Of a stretch of 64,000 nucleotides of DNA, positions 1 to 9,710 are shown piece after piece; the stretch's first letter is position 1; every line of letters begins with the position of its first letter. The notes below the pieces were generated by a model that was not told where the DNA came from, ran no database searches, and was given only the letters and a program-made list of their open reading frames with translations. Both the position numbers and the translations under genes were made by a program. Source of the stretch: Vreelandella rituensis (GTDB lineage: Bacteria; Pseudomonadota; Gammaproteobacteria; Pseudomonadales; Halomonadaceae); contig NZ_QPIJ01000005.1 of NCBI RefSeq assembly GCF_003336665.1, forward strand, positions 43,424-107,423, in the 5' to 3' direction.

Positions 1-67
1 TACTGCACTGCAGCATAAGCATTGCCCAGAATATCGCGTCTTACGACCAAGGCGCAGCAACTTGTAG

Positions 68-718
68 TCAAACTACCGTTTTATAGGTTTTAGACGATAG
101 TCCAGCCAGATAGCCGCGAAAATATTGCCAATCAAATGCCGGTCCAGGGTCGGTCTTGCGCAACGGCGCCACCTGGGCGTGGCTGGTAATACGTTCGGGC
201 GTAAGAGAAGGATAGCAGTCCATCAAGTTTTTGGTGGCACACGCCAAGGCATGATATTGAGCCTGGGTGAAAGGCGTCTCGTCATCTCCTTCAAGCTCGA
301 TACCCACTGAAAGATCATTGAGTGCGCGGCGCCACTGCTTGCAACGTGCATCGAACCAGATAGAGCGCCCGGCATGCCAGGCCCGCGACTCGAAGGGGAC
401 GAACTGGACGCACTTACCGTCGCGGCGAATCAGCAAATGTGCCGAGACGCGCAAATGGGCGATCTCACTAAAAAATTCATCCGCATCCGGATCAAGGCGG
501 TTCAGAAACAAGGCCTCTATTGCATCGCCATGAAACTGCCCCGGTGGCAAACTGATAGCATGCAGGAGCAGTAACGAGACTTCGCCTTCGGGACGCTGAT
601 CCTGATTGGGCGAATCCACCCGGCACGCTGCCCCCCACCACCCTTGTTCGATTGAATCTTGATGGACTGGACGTTGGTCGACTGCACTTTTCTCCATGGT
701 TTGTTGTCGCTTGATCAC
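68..718 (-). CDS. ampD: 1,6-anhydro-N-acetylmuramyl-L-alanine amidase AmpD
   Basis: Cytoplasmic zinc amidase that removes the peptide from 1,6-anhydroMurNAc during peptidoglycan recycling. The translation shows the Amidase_2 pattern: a first zinc His in [14 protein letters not shown], a second in [20 protein letters not shown], and the Asp of the same [10 protein letters not shown] stretch as third ligand and hallmark. The longest frame starts at GTG (716-718) with a purine-rich stretch just upstream. An ATG seven codons in (697) is the alternative and lies closer to the usual AmpD length of about 185 residues. It is transcribed away from nadC across a short gap, an arrangement I know from other gammaproteobacteria. 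Identity is secure; the start is not. Confidence 0.93.
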   Translation of the reverse strand: MIKRQQTMEKSAVDQRPVHQDSIEQGWWGAACRVDSPNQDQRPEGEVSLLLLHAISLPPGQFHGDAIEALFLNRLDPDADEFFSEIAHLRVSAHLLIRRDGKCVQFVPFESRAWHAGRSIWFDARCKQWRRALNDLSVGIELEGDDETPFTQAQYHALACATKNLMDCYPSLTPERITSHAQVAPLRKTDPGPAFDWQYFRGYLAGLSSKTYKTVV

Positions 719-795
719 CTTGCCCCCTGACGTTGCGCTGTGACTTTTCCTATAATGCTCAACTATATGTTATTCCTTCTGCTGAAAGGCACGCT

Positions 796-1653
796 ATGCA
801 TTATCAAACCGCCCTTATCGATGAAATCCGTAACAGCGCCGCGCACCTGTTGGCGGAAGACGTCGGCCCCGGGGACATTACCGCTGAATTGATCCCCGAC
901 ACCCAGTGGGCCACCGCTCATGTGATTACCCGAGAGGCTGCGGTGCTATGCGGTGTTGCTTGGGTCGATGAGGTATTTCGCCGCCTGGACAGCCGTGTGG
1001 TGCTCCATTGGCTGGCCGCGGATGGTGACAGCTTGGAAGCCGGGCAACGCTTTGTGGAAATGGAGGGTCCTGCGCGCAGTCTATTGACCGGCGAACGTGC
1101 CGCACTCAATCTGCTGCAGACACTTTCCGCCACCGCGACAGCCACACGGCATTATGTGAACTTGATCGAAAATACCGGTGTACGTCTGCTGGATACGCGC
1201 AAGACACTACCTGGCATGCGTTTAGCGCAAAAATACGCGGTGACTTGCGGCGGTGGGCATAACCACCGTATCGGTCTGTGGGATGCTTTTCTTATCAAGG
1301 AAAATCATATTGCTGCCTGTGGCGGTATCGAAGCGGCAATCAACCAGGCTCACAAGATTGCCAAGGAACTTGCCGTGGAAATCGAAGTGGAAACGTTCGA
1401 TGAGCTCGATCAGGCACTGGCGGCGGGCGCCGATACTATCATGCTGGATAACTTCTCACTGGACGATATGCGCGAAGCGGTCAAACGTACCGCAGGACGC
1501 GCTGTCCTGGAAGCCTCGGGGAACGTCGACGCAAGCACGCTGCGCGCCATTGCCGAGACCGGCGTTGACTGTATTTCCAGCGGTGCGTTAACCAAGGATA
1601 TCAAAGCCATCGACCTTTCCATGCGCATCACCCAGACGCGCTCACAAACGTGA
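796..1653 (+). CDS. nadC: Quinolinate phosphoribosyltransferase (decarboxylating)
   Basis: Converts quinolinate and PRPP to nicotinate mononucleotide, CO2 and pyrophosphate in de novo NAD synthesis; nadA for the preceding step is at 9.7-10.7 kb. Family signatures are visible: [11 protein letters not shown] near the N-terminus, the [12 protein letters not shown] motif with the active-site Arg/Lys, [21 protein letters not shown], and [11 protein letters not shown] near the C-terminus. The open frame extends upstream to 733, but the ATG at 796 gives the standard start ([19 protein letters not shown]) and has AAAGG spaced correctly before it. About 285 residues, the normal length. Confidence 0.96.
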   Translation: MHYQTALIDEIRNSAAHLLAEDVGPGDITAELIPDTQWATAHVITREAAVLCGVAWVDEVFRRLDSRVVLHWLAADGDSLEAGQRFVEMEGPARSLLTGERAALNLLQTLSATATATRHYVNLIENTGVRLLDTRKTLPGMRLAQKYAVTCGGGHNHRIGLWDAFLIKENHIAACGGIEAAINQAHKIAKELAVEIEVETFDELDQALAAGADTIMLDNFSLDDMREAVKRTAGRAVLEASGNVDASTLRAIAETGVDCISSGALTKDIKAIDLSMRITQTRSQT

Positions 1654-1666
1654 TGCCAAGCATCGC

Positions 1667-2164
1667 CTAGGTTTCTACCGCCACGATTGGCTTTTTCAAA
1701 TGGTGGCGACGCAACCGCTCGCCGCCACGCTCGACCCATTCCTCACCTAAGTCACGCCAGCCCCGTCGCAGCAAACGTTCACAAAGCATCAGGCTGGCGT
1801 CTATCTGGATATGCTGGATGCCATGTTCCAGCAACAAACGCTCGGCATGGATCAACAAGGTGGTGCCAATACCCCGCCCGGCCAACGTCGGCCAGACGTA
1901 GAGAGTGACCACGCGACCTGTGGGAATATCCAGCTCCAGAAAAGCCACGCAACGGCCATCACAGGTAGCCACCAGGGTGGTATAAAGCGCCTGACGCACC
2001 GCCCAGGCACTGGCTTCTCGCGGCAGTGCCGAAGCCCAGGCCTGGCGCTGCGTCAAGTCGTATTGCGCCGTCGCACCTTGCATCACCGCATGGTAAAACA
2101 CTTCCGCCTGGTCGGCCGCATCACGCGACAGGGCGGCACGATAAAGTATGCGAGGGCTAGTCAT
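1667..2164 (-). CDS. GNAT family N-acetyltransferase
   Basis: A 165-residue single-domain acetyltransferase. The acetyl-CoA binding motif A is recognisable as LYVWPTLAGRGIGTTLL (R/Q-x-x-G-x-G/A type) after the beta-4 strand FLELDIPTGRVVTLYV, and the C-terminal part LLLEHGIQHIQIDASLMLCERLLRRGW fits the usual GNAT ending. The substrate cannot be read from the sequence. It stands alone between nadC, convergent and ending 13 bases away, and trmO, divergent. No operon partner helps assign a role. Confidence 0.8.
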   Translation of the reverse strand: MTSPRILYRAALSRDAADQAEVFYHAVMQGATAQYDLTQRQAWASALPREASAWAVRQALYTTLVATCDGRCVAFLELDIPTGRVVTLYVWPTLAGRGIGTTLLIHAERLLLEHGIQHIQIDASLMLCERLLRRGWRDLGEEWVERGGERLRRHHLKKPIVAVET

Positions 2165-2266
2165 CCGGTTATCCTTATTGGTTGGCGCGTCTTGGCAGAC
2201 TAAGCACTTTGCTTAAACGACTCAAGCCGCACCGTCTCGATTACTTTCCACGATACCCTGCTCCCT

Positions 2267-2995
2267 ATGCCTGATTCATCTTTCGCAGCTGCTCACTTTT
2301 CACTCACTTCTATCGGTGTGATCGAAAGCGATTACCCGGATAAATTCGGCATTCCGCGCCAGCCGGGCCTGGCCCCGGCGGCGCGCGCCACGCTTGTGCT
2401 GACACCCCCGCACAATGACGCCTTGGCGGTACGCGGACTGGAAGCCTTTAGCCACCTGTGGCTAAGCTTCATTTTTCATCAGAGCCCTGAACGCTGGACA
2501 CCGTTAGTGCGTCCACCTCGCCTGGGCGGCAATGCCAAAGTCGGCGTATTTGCCAGCCGCAGCACCCATCGCCCCAACCGTCTGGGACTTTCGCTGGTGG
2601 AGCTTACGCGCGTGGACACTACCCAGGGTGTGCGCCTGGAATTAGCTGGTTGCGACCTGGTCAGCGGCACGCCGGTGGTGGATATCAAGCCCTACTTACC
2701 TTGGGCGGAAGCACACCCGGAAGCACGTTCCGGCTTTGCTCCCCAGCCGCCTGAAGCCTGCCCGGTGAGCTTTTCCCCTTCTGCTGTTTGCGACTTGGCG
2801 CAACACCCTGAGGGGGAATCGCTAACGCTGCTCATCAGCCAAGTGCTTGCCCAGGACCCTCGCCCGGCCTATCGCAAGAACAGCACAGCGGACCGCCTCC
2901 ATGGAGTCAGGCTCAGAGACGTGGATGTGCGCTTTCGCGCTGTAATAAACAATGACGCCACGACTCTGGAAGTCGTGGCGATCGTCGCGGTTTAA
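2267..2995 (+). CDS. trmO: tRNA (N6-threonylcarbamoyladenosine(37)-N6)-methyltransferase TrmO
   Basis: SAM-dependent methylation of t6A37 to m6t6A37 in ACY-decoding tRNA-Thr. The N-terminal TsaA/UPF0066 beta-barrel domain is clear: FSLTSIGVIESDYPDKFGIPRQ, GLEAFSHLWLSFIFH, GVFASRSTHRPNRLGLSLVEL and VVDIKPYLPWAE. A C-terminal extension ending KNSTADRLHGVRLRDVDVRFR is typical of the roughly 240-residue proteobacterial form. A 10-bp perfect hairpin (arms 2956-2965 and 2971-2980) lies within the last codons and may serve as part of the transcript end. Single gene, convergent with purC. Confidence 0.92.
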   Translation: MPDSSFAAAHFSLTSIGVIESDYPDKFGIPRQPGLAPAARATLVLTPPHNDALAVRGLEAFSHLWLSFIFHQSPERWTPLVRPPRLGGNAKVGVFASRSTHRPNRLGLSLVELTRVDTTQGVRLELAGCDLVSGTPVVDIKPYLPWAEAHPEARSGFAPQPPEACPVSFSPSAVCDLAQHPEGESLTLLISQVLAQDPRPAYRKNSTADRLHGVRLRDVDVRFRAVINNDATTLEVVAIVAV

Positions 2996-3023
2996 GGCAG
3001 GGCTGGCTTGCAGGAAAGGCGGT

Positions 3024-3740
3024 TCAGGCAGGGAATTCGATTCCGATGCGTCGGCCGACTTCCTCGTAGGCTTCGATGACACCACCCAGGCCTTGGCGGA
3101 AGCGATCCTTGTCCAGCTTTTCGCGGGTCTCGGCATCCCACAGTCGGCAACCGTCCGGCGAGAATTCATCCCCCAACACGATCTTACCCTTGAAGACACC
3201 GAATTCGAGCTTGTAATCCACCAGCAATAGCCCACCTTGAGCGAACAACGCCTTGAGCACGTCGTTCACCTGGTAAGTCAGCGCTTTCATTTCAGCCAGT
3301 TGCTCGGGTTTCGCCCACCCGAAGGTTTCCGCCAATGACTCGTTGATCATGGGGTCGCCCTTCTCATCGTCCTTCAGAAACAACTCGAAGGTCGGCGGGG
3401 CAAGTTCGATGCCTTCTTCCACGCCCAGCCGTTTGACCAACCCGCCGGCCGCAATGTTACGCACCACACATTCCACCGGAATCATGTCGAGCTTCTTGAC
3501 CAGGCTTTCGGTGGCATTCAGACGTTTTTCAAAATGCGTCGGCACCCCGGCTTCCTGCAGGCGCGCCATGATGAAGGCATTGAACACATTGTTGACCATG
3601 CCCTTGCGGGCCAAGGCTTCTTTTTTCTTACCATCAAAGGCACTGGTATCATCACGAAACTGCAGCACCAACCGGTCTTGATCATCGGTGGTGTAGACGG
3701 ATTTCGCCTTACCGGCATAAAGTTCTTGACGCTTTTCCAT
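3024..3740 (-). CDS. purC: Phosphoribosylaminoimidazole-succinocarboxamide (SAICAR) synthase
   Basis: Joins CAIR and aspartate with ATP in de novo purine synthesis. Begins [20 protein letters not shown] with the KxKxVY nucleotide-binding motif. It contains [18 protein letters not shown], the substrate signature, and [32 protein letters not shown], whose acidic residues bind metal and nucleotide. At 238 residues it is the standard bacterial monofunctional length. It follows bamC by about 50 bases on the same strand, and dapA lies upstream of bamC; dapA-bamC-purC is a conserved gammaproteobacterial operon order. Confidence 0.97.
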   Translation of the reverse strand: MEKRQELYAGKAKSVYTTDDQDRLVLQFRDDTSAFDGKKKEALARKGMVNNVFNAFIMARLQEAGVPTHFEKRLNATESLVKKLDMIPVECVVRNIAAGGLVKRLGVEEGIELAPPTFELFLKDDEKGDPMINESLAETFGWAKPEQLAEMKALTYQVNDVLKALFAQGGLLLVDYKLEFGVFKGKIVLGDEFSPDGCRLWDAETREKLDKDRFRQGLGGVIEAYEEVGRRIGIEFPA

Positions 3741-3791
3741 GAGGGCTCCGAAGGAGAGTCAAAACAAAGGTAACAACCGATCAGTCGGCAC

Positions 3792-4781
3792 TCAGCGCAG
3801 ATAGCTGGATACCCGTTCCAGCAGTTCTCGTTGGTCTTGCGAGGTAAGGTCACGCTCGCTGGCATTGATCGCCCGCAGTACCGTCTGATCGGCACTCACG
3901 GATTCCAGCGCCAGGCGGATGCGTTGCGACATCTGACTGACGTCCGGGGTGATCAGGCCCAACAGAAAGCCACGCTCGCGCTTCTCGCTGGGGGTATAGT
4001 CCACGATAAACTCATGTGCCTGAGGGTCTTCCGACAACAGTTCATGCTGCCCTTCTTGAGCGAACTCAAGCGTCAGGAAATGATTGAGTTCCGCCCATAC
4101 CCTGTCGATATTGCGGGGAATGATGACTTTCCACTCGTCTCCTTCCTGCTCCAGCTGGATGTATGCGCTACGATCCAGACGCTGGGCGGAAAGTGAAGAT
4201 GATACGGAATCAGCCAGGGCGCTACGGGCGCTGAAGTGATTTTCCAACGCATCCAGACAGGCACCCAATGTCTGACCGCCGCGTTCACAGCGCACTTCGC
4301 TGTTACCGGCACGCAAGCCACTTTCCAGCCGAATACGCCCCTGAGTGGTTTCGATAACCCCACGCTCGGCATCGCTCTCTTGCACACCGAGCCGCCGCGA
4401 CTGGACGAAATCTTCCAGCTGCGACCAAACCGCGCCGGGAGGCGCCGCGACCACCAGCCAGCTTTGCCCATCGATATCGCGGCGCTCCACGTAATCCTGC
4501 TCAGCGCCACTACCGGCAAGTGCTCTTGGCGGCCTGACCAGAGCGGGTTCGGAAGGTCGGGTATTTTCAGAGGTGACAGGCGGCACTGGCATGGCGTCGC
4601 CATACTGTCGCATATCGCGACTTTCCGGCAATGCCAAGGGTGCACTGGGCGTGGTTTCCACATAGTCCAGGTTACGGTCATGGTAGAAACCATCACGCGC
4701 ACACCCTGCCAATGACATGGCCGCCACTAGCGTCAACGGCATCCATTTGAGTGCAGGGTTATTAAGCGCAAATTTCATCAA
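3792..4781 (-). CDS. bamC: Outer membrane assembly lipoprotein BamC
   Basis: Lipoprotein subunit of the BAM complex that folds and inserts beta-barrel proteins in the outer membrane. The N-terminus has a signal peptide with lipobox (LVAAMSLAGC, Cys about residue 27), then the extended Pro-rich stretch that contacts BamD. Two helix-grip domains follow (about residues 95-200 and 210-325). It sits between dapA and purC as in E. coli (dapA-bamC-purC), which supports the name more than the loosely conserved sequence does. Confidence 0.88.
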   Translation of the reverse strand: MMKFALNNPALKWMPLTLVAAMSLAGCARDGFYHDRNLDYVETTPSAPLALPESRDMRQYGDAMPVPPVTSENTRPSEPALVRPPRALAGSGAEQDYVERRDIDGQSWLVVAAPPGAVWSQLEDFVQSRRLGVQESDAERGVIETTQGRIRLESGLRAGNSEVRCERGGQTLGACLDALENHFSARSALADSVSSSLSAQRLDRSAYIQLEQEGDEWKVIIPRNIDRVWAELNHFLTLEFAQEGQHELLSEDPQAHEFIVDYTPSEKRERGFLLGLITPDVSQMSQRIRLALESVSADQTVLRAINASERDLTSQDQRELLERVSSYLR

Positions 4782-4852
4782 GCCACCTTAGCAATCTACA
4801 GTTCGGGACCCGGCGACGGCTCACCGGTATATGCGCCTGCTCAACAAGGCGA

Positions 4853-5737
4853 TCATTCCTCGATCACACCAGCCAATTGCAGCGCTTCACTGACCGTGGC
4901 GTGGTATTTTTCCGAAAGCCAGGTAAGCGGCAATCGGATACCGGGTTCGGCATACCCCATGCGGTGTAGAGCCCATTTCACCGCAATAGGATTCGACTCA
5001 ATCCCCAGGTTAGTATGCAACGGCATCAGGCGCGTATTGATTTGGTGAGCCTTGTCGGCATCCCCGGCTACCGCCGCCGCGCACAACTCATGCATTGCCC
5101 TGGGCGCTACGTTGGCGGTCACCGAGATATCGCCATGGCCGCCCATCAGCATGAAGTCGCAGGCGGTAGCATCATCACCTGAATAAAGCATGAAACCACT
5201 GCCTTCCAAGCGCTTGATCAAGTCTTCCGCACGCTCGAGATTGCCGGTGGCATCCTTCAAACCAATGATATTATCGATTTTGGCCAAGCGTACCACGGTC
5301 TCATTGTACAGATCCGAGCAGGTACGCCCCGGCACGTTGTACAGGATAACCGGCAATTGGCTGCCTTCGGCCACCGCCTTGAAGTGTTGATACAGCCCTT
5401 CTTGGGTCGGCTTGTTGTAATACGGACACACGGAGAGACAGTAATCCGCACCCACTTCGCTGGCATAGCGTGCCAATTCCACGGCTTCCGACGTGGCGTT
5501 GGCACCGGTACCCGCAATCACCGGAATTCGCCCGTTGACTTGCTCGACCACGCTGCGAATCACATCGAAGTGCTCGGCGAATGACATGGTGGTGGGTTCA
5601 CCGGTGGTACCGGCGGCGACAATACCATCGGTGCCGTTGTCGAGATGGAAGTTCACTAGACGACGAAGCGCCTCCCAGTCGATGTCGCCATTGACTTTCA
5701 TCGGCGTCGCCAGGGCGACAATACTGCCTGTGATCAT
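4853..5737 (-). CDS. dapA: 4-hydroxy-tetrahydrodipicolinate synthase
   Basis: Condenses pyruvate and aspartate semialdehyde, the first committed step to diaminopimelate and lysine. Class I aldolase TIM barrel with [14 protein letters not shown] (pyruvate-binding Thr pair), the Tyr of [13 protein letters not shown] (proton relay) and the Schiff-base Lys in [15 protein letters not shown]. Length (294 residues) and start ([13 protein letters not shown]) match the family. First gene of the dapA-bamC-purC run; its promoter must lie in the 220-base gap shared with bcp on the other strand. Confidence 0.97.
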   Translation of the reverse strand: MITGSIVALATPMKVNGDIDWEALRRLVNFHLDNGTDGIVAAGTTGEPTTMSFAEHFDVIRSVVEQVNGRIPVIAGTGANATSEAVELARYASEVGADYCLSVCPYYNKPTQEGLYQHFKAVAEGSQLPVILYNVPGRTCSDLYNETVVRLAKIDNIIGLKDATGNLERAEDLIKRLEGSGFMLYSGDDATACDFMLMGGHGDISVTANVAPRAMHELCAAAVAGDADKAHQINTRLMPLHTNLGIESNPIAVKWALHRMGYAEPGIRLPLTWLSEKYHATVSEALQLAGVIEE

Positions 5738-5959
5738 CCGTTCATTCCTCTATTTCGGAGGTACCCGCTGACAAAAAATCGGCGCAGCGTCAAACATAAC
5801 GCCCTGCCGCCACGTAAGGGACAAATGGTACTCAGGCGACTCGAGTGTGTACAGCGCAAAGCCACCTGTCTTTTTTCAGCCTGCGCAAATGCGTTTTGAC
5901 AGCAGGCTGCGGGTTGCGTGTAATCGGCACCTTAACCTACCACCCCATGAGGAATTTCC

Positions 5960-6436
5960 ATGAGTCTCAGTCTAGGCCAGCCCGTTCCGGATTTTACCGC
6001 CCAGGCCACCGGTGACGCCACCATCACGCTTTCGGATCTCAAGGGAAAGCAGGTGGTGGTGTACTTTTACCCCAAGGCCAGCACGCCAGGCTGCACCACG
6101 GAAGGCGGCGATTTTCGCGATCTCAAGCAAGCCTTCGATGCGGCCGACACCCTGATACTCGGCGTCTCGCGTGACGGCATTCGTGCTCAGGAAAACTTCA
6201 AGGCCAAGCAGGGCTTTAATTTCGAGCTTATCTCGGACAAGGACGAAGCCGTTTGTCGGCTATTCGAAGTGATCAAACTCAAGAAGCTCTACGGCAAGGA
6301 GCATCTTGGGATCGAACGCAGCACTTTCCTGATCGATAAAGGCGGTCGACTTGCCCGCGAGTGGCGCAAGGTCAAGGTAAAAGGTCACGTCGACGAGGTG
6401 TTGGAAGCCGCCCAGGCGCTGCATGAAGGTAAATGA
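5960..6436 (+). CDS. bcp: Thiol peroxidase, BCP/PrxQ-type peroxiredoxin
   Basis: Reduces hydroperoxides with a reactive Cys. The peroxidatic Cys is about residue 45 in YPKASTPGCTTEGGDF, within the standard thioredoxin-like fold (LSDLKGKQVVVYFYPKA; LILGVSRDG). E. coli BCP carries a resolving Cys five residues on; here that position is Gly, so the enzyme would be of the 1-Cys or distant-resolving type. The only other Cys is about residue 99 (DEAVCRLFEV). Start ATG at 5960 follows GAGGAA. Divergent from dapA. Confidence 0.92.
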   Translation: MSLSLGQPVPDFTAQATGDATITLSDLKGKQVVVYFYPKASTPGCTTEGGDFRDLKQAFDAADTLILGVSRDGIRAQENFKAKQGFNFELISDKDEAVCRLFEVIKLKKLYGKEHLGIERSTFLIDKGGRLAREWRKVKVKGHVDEVLEAAQALHEGK

Positions 6437-6512
6437 TCGCGCCTGACTATGTCCAGCTTGACCACACACATCGCCTGCTCCCGCCTAACAGCATTTGCGG
6501 GCGAGTGAATCA

Positions 6513-7610
6513 TCAACCCTGTCCCGCTTCCAACGCTTGTTTTTCATGGCGCTTACGGATACCCCGCGGCCAGGCATACACCAGCGCCTTGAGCAAGGTA
6601 GCCAGCGGTATCGCAAAGAATATCCCCCAGAAGCCCCAGATCCCGCCGAAAAACAGCACCGCCACGATGATCGAGACCGGGTGCAGATTAACCGCTTCGG
6701 AAAACAATACCGGCACCAGCACATTGCCATCCAGCGCCTGGATAATTGCGTAGGCAATCAAGACATAGGCGAACTGTTCACTAAGACCGAAATGAAACCC
6801 GGCCACGGCGGCAACCGGCAGGGTCGCCACCGCCGCCCCGATGTAAGGCACCAATACCGAGAACCCCACCAATACCGCCAGCAAGGCTGAATAGGGCAAG
6901 CCGAAGTAAGCGAACGTCAAGAAAGTGACCGTACCTACAATGATGATCTCGATGAACTTGCCACGCACATAGTTGGCAATCTGGACGTCCATCTCCTGCC
7001 AGACACGCTCCATCAAGTTGCGTTTTTGCGGTAACAAGGAGAGCGTGAAGGCAACTAGCTTCTGGCGGTCCTTGAGCATGAAGAACACCAGGATGGGAAC
7101 CAGTACCAGGTAGATGATCAACGACAGGACATTACCCAGCGAGGCCAGCGAAAGCGTCAGCGCACGTTGGCCCAACTGAGTGATTTCACGGCTTGCCACG
7201 CCGATCCAGCTTTGCATTTGATCGGGCGTGATCAGGTTGGGGTAGCGACCCTGAAGCTCATCGAGCCAGCGCTGGCCACTGGCGAACATACGCGGGGTTT
7301 CCTGCAACAAGCTCACCATCTGGTTCCAGATCAATGGCATGAGAATAAACGCCATGCTCAACAGTATGCTGATGAACCCCAGAAATATCACGATCACCGC
7401 GAGCAGGTGGGGCACCCCTCGGCGGGTCAACGCATTCACTCCCCCCTGCAACAGGAAGGCAATCACCAATGAGGTGAAAAAAGGCGCCAACATACGCCCG
7501 AACCAGATCACCGCAGCGAACCCCACCACCAATACCAGTAGCAGAATAATCGCCTCTTCATCGGAAAAGTAACGATCCACCCAGCCTTTCAATAATGCCT
7601 GCATGGTCAT
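6513..7610 (-). CDS. AI-2E family transporter (PerM-like permease)
   Basis: A 365-residue inner-membrane protein with about seven to eight hydrophobic segments, e.g. AIILLLVLVVGFAAVIWFG, LLAVIVIFLGFISILLS, LSLIIYLVLVPILVFFMLKD and FGGIWGFWGIFFAIPLATLL. The last, with the DGNVLVPVLFSEAVNLHP stretch before it, is characteristic of the AI-2E/PerM (UPF0118) family. Substrates are mostly unknown; some members export autoinducer-2 or act in Na+/H+ exchange. Its ATG overlaps the stop of the upstream TusA-like gene (ATGA), so the two are translationally coupled. Both precede the divergent bepA, a neighbourhood I know from pseudomonads. Confidence 0.87.
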   Translation of the reverse strand: MTMQALLKGWVDRYFSDEEAIILLLVLVVGFAAVIWFGRMLAPFFTSLVIAFLLQGGVNALTRRGVPHLLAVIVIFLGFISILLSMAFILMPLIWNQMVSLLQETPRMFASGQRWLDELQGRYPNLITPDQMQSWIGVASREITQLGQRALTLSLASLGNVLSLIIYLVLVPILVFFMLKDRQKLVAFTLSLLPQKRNLMERVWQEMDVQIANYVRGKFIEIIIVGTVTFLTFAYFGLPYSALLAVLVGFSVLVPYIGAAVATLPVAAVAGFHFGLSEQFAYVLIAYAIIQALDGNVLVPVLFSEAVNLHPVSIIVAVLFFGGIWGFWGIFFAIPLATLLKALVYAWPRGIRKRHEKQALEAGQG

Positions 7611-7864
7611 GAAATGGGAGCTCCGCCCTTACGAATCCAGTAATGATAGATGTCACCGCGTGTTTCACGCGCGATCAATTCATGTTCACTCTGCGCGGTA
7701 AAAGAGTCAAAATCACGCCAGGAGCCGGCATCCGTGGCCTGCACTTCCAGTAACTCACCAGGCGCCAAGCGCGATAGCGCCTGCTTGGCCTTGAGCAATG
7801 GCAGCGGACATGAAAGCCCACAGGCATTCAATACCGTATCGGGTTGCATAGAGCTGGGTTGCAT
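7607..7864 (-). CDS. TusA/SirA-family sulfur carrier protein
   Basis: Small sulfur-carrier protein. The signature CGLSCPLPLLKAKQAL contains the conserved CPxP-type Cys that holds persulfide sulfur, followed by LSRLAPGELLEVQATDAGS and a C-terminal beta strand IYHYWIRKGG. The open frame runs upstream to 7984, but that segment is not like the family. I place the start at ATG 7864, which has GGGAG upstream; ATG 7849 is the alternative. The stop overlaps the start of the AI-2E transporter by 4 bases. It could be the housekeeping TusA for tRNA 2-thiolation or a paralogue; the sequence does not decide. Confidence 0.8.
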   Translation of the reverse strand: MQPSSMQPDTVLNACGLSCPLPLLKAKQALSRLAPGELLEVQATDAGSWRDFDSFTAQSEHELIARETRGDIYHYWIRKGGAPIS

Positions 7865-8149
7865 AAAACTGGAAACTCCCATGAGAATGCCATGCATACC
7901 AATGGCACCCTGTTTCGATAAAACTTTTTCAATAAACGCTTTCAATAAAATTCTTTCGACAAAACCCTGAGGATTTAACGGCACTTCCGCCTGTGAATCA
8001 ATGTCACAACGTTACTGATTGCTTAACATCCCGCTTTTTTCATCTTTTCAGCCCATTTCATTTACCTTGTTCTTTTAGCATGGCTCTTGCTTGTTCTCGT
8101 TCACGCTCACTATTCGGTCCATTCACGCCCCTACTCATGAGGATGTACC

Positions 8150-9622
8150 ATGTTGTCTTCCGCTCTACATCGGTATTGCTCTGGCTGGCTGATACTTTGC
8201 ATCCTCAACCTGATGCTTTTCAGCACCCATGCCTTGGCTTTCGACGAATCACGCCTGCCCAGCCTGAGCAGCAGCGCCACGCAAACGGCGGGCAACGAGG
8301 AGTATCGCCTTGGGCGTGCCTGGCTACGTCAATTTCGCGCCCATGCCCCTGAATGGGATGATGCAATAGCGGCTGATTACATCGACAGCCTCGTTTCCCG
8401 GTTACTTCCTCACAGCCAATTGGGCAGTACCCGCACCAGCATCGTGATGGTCGATAACGACGCCTTGAATGCCTTCGCCGTGCCCGGCGGCGTCATCGGC
8501 GTCAACGCCGGACTCTTTGCCTTTGCCGAAGATGAAGGCGCCTTTGTATCGGTTCTGGCCCATGAACTGGGGCACCTCTCGCAACGCCACTATGCGCGAG
8601 GCACAGCACGTGCCGAGCAAACCCAGCTTCCCGCCATGGCGGGAATGCTGGCGGGAATGCTGATAGCCGCAAGCGGTGGTGGCGATGCCGGCATCGCTGC
8701 GGCGATAGGCTCCCAGGCGGCATTGGCGCAGGACCAACTCCGTTACTCGCGACGCTTCGAACAGGAAGCCGACCGCCTAGGCCTGCAAACCATGGCCGAT
8801 GCCGGCTTCGAACCCGCCGCCATGGTGCGCATGTTTCGTGCCATGCAACGCATGGCCAGCCTGCAAGGCGGCACCCCACCGGAATTCCTGCTTACCCACC
8901 CGGTTTCCGAGGCACGCCTGAGCGATGCTCAATCACGCGCTTCACAACTGCAAGCGGCCTCGTCCGGCGATCGCAACCCCATGTATGCCTTGATAAGGGC
9001 GCGGGCTCTGGCACATATCCACGCCGACCGCCCGCAGCAGGCAATCACTCGGCTGGCGGAAAGCCCGGTTGCAGAGGACACCGCCAAACGCTATCTCCAG
9101 GCGTTACTCGACGCTCAGGCCGGACGTACCGACGAGGCCTTGAATGAGATTGATCAACTCGCTCGAGCATTGCCCGACCTGGCCATATTCCCGGCTTCCG
9201 CTGCGGAGGTCGCGCTCAAGGCTCGCCGCTATGAAGAAGCTGCCCAGCGCAGCCATCGCCTGCTGCGCTTGATGCCCAATCACCTTCCGGCGCAGATGGT
9301 GCTTGGCGAAGCACTCTTGCAGCGCCAGCCAGACGAGGCCTATCGCGTCCTGCGCGACATTACCCTTCAATATCCGGAAAATGCACAAGCATTCAGCTTA
9401 TTGGCGGAAGCCGCTGGGCGCAGCGATCGAGAAGCCTGGGGACATCTCGCCCGTGCCGAGCAGTTACAGCTCACCGGGCGGATTGATCGGGGTATTAGGC
9501 AACTGGATATCGCCAAGGGCGTAGCTGAGAAACAAAATGATCGCCAAGCCTTAGGGCGCATCGAGCAGCGCCGCGAAGATTTTGTCGACTATCGGGAAAC
9601 GTTGGAAAAATTCGGACGTTAA
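8150..9622 (+). CDS. bepA: Beta-barrel assembly-enhancing protease BepA (M48 metalloprotease with TPR)
   Basis: Periplasmic zinc protease and chaperone that helps LptD assembly or degrades stalled barrels. An N-terminal signal peptide (hydrophobic 12-28, ending THALA) precedes an M48 domain with zinc motif HELGHLSQRH (about residue 140) and the third ligand Glu in RRFEQEADRLGLQTM. Then comes a TPR-rich C-terminal half (ALIRARALAHIHADRPQQAI, AAEVALKARRYEEAAQRS). Length 490 matches E. coli BepA (487). Divergent from tusA-like/perM-like. Confidence 0.93.
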   Translation: MLSSALHRYCSGWLILCILNLMLFSTHALAFDESRLPSLSSSATQTAGNEEYRLGRAWLRQFRAHAPEWDDAIAADYIDSLVSRLLPHSQLGSTRTSIVMVDNDALNAFAVPGGVIGVNAGLFAFAEDEGAFVSVLAHELGHLSQRHYARGTARAEQTQLPAMAGMLAGMLIAASGGGDAGIAAAIGSQAALAQDQLRYSRRFEQEADRLGLQTMADAGFEPAAMVRMFRAMQRMASLQGGTPPEFLLTHPVSEARLSDAQSRASQLQAASSGDRNPMYALIRARALAHIHADRPQQAITRLAESPVAEDTAKRYLQALLDAQAGRTDEALNEIDQLARALPDLAIFPASAAEVALKARRYEEAAQRSHRLLRLMPNHLPAQMVLGEALLQRQPDEAYRVLRDITLQYPENAQAFSLLAEAAGRSDREAWGHLARAEQLQLTGRIDRGIRQLDIAKGVAEKQNDRQALGRIEQRREDFVDYRETLEKFGR

Positions 9623-9710
9623 ACGCTCTAAAGCCCACTCGATAAACCAGAAGCGCTGAAGCCAAGAATCAGCTCCAGCGCTACAAAAGTCATCACCGGG
9701 CAAGAACCTG

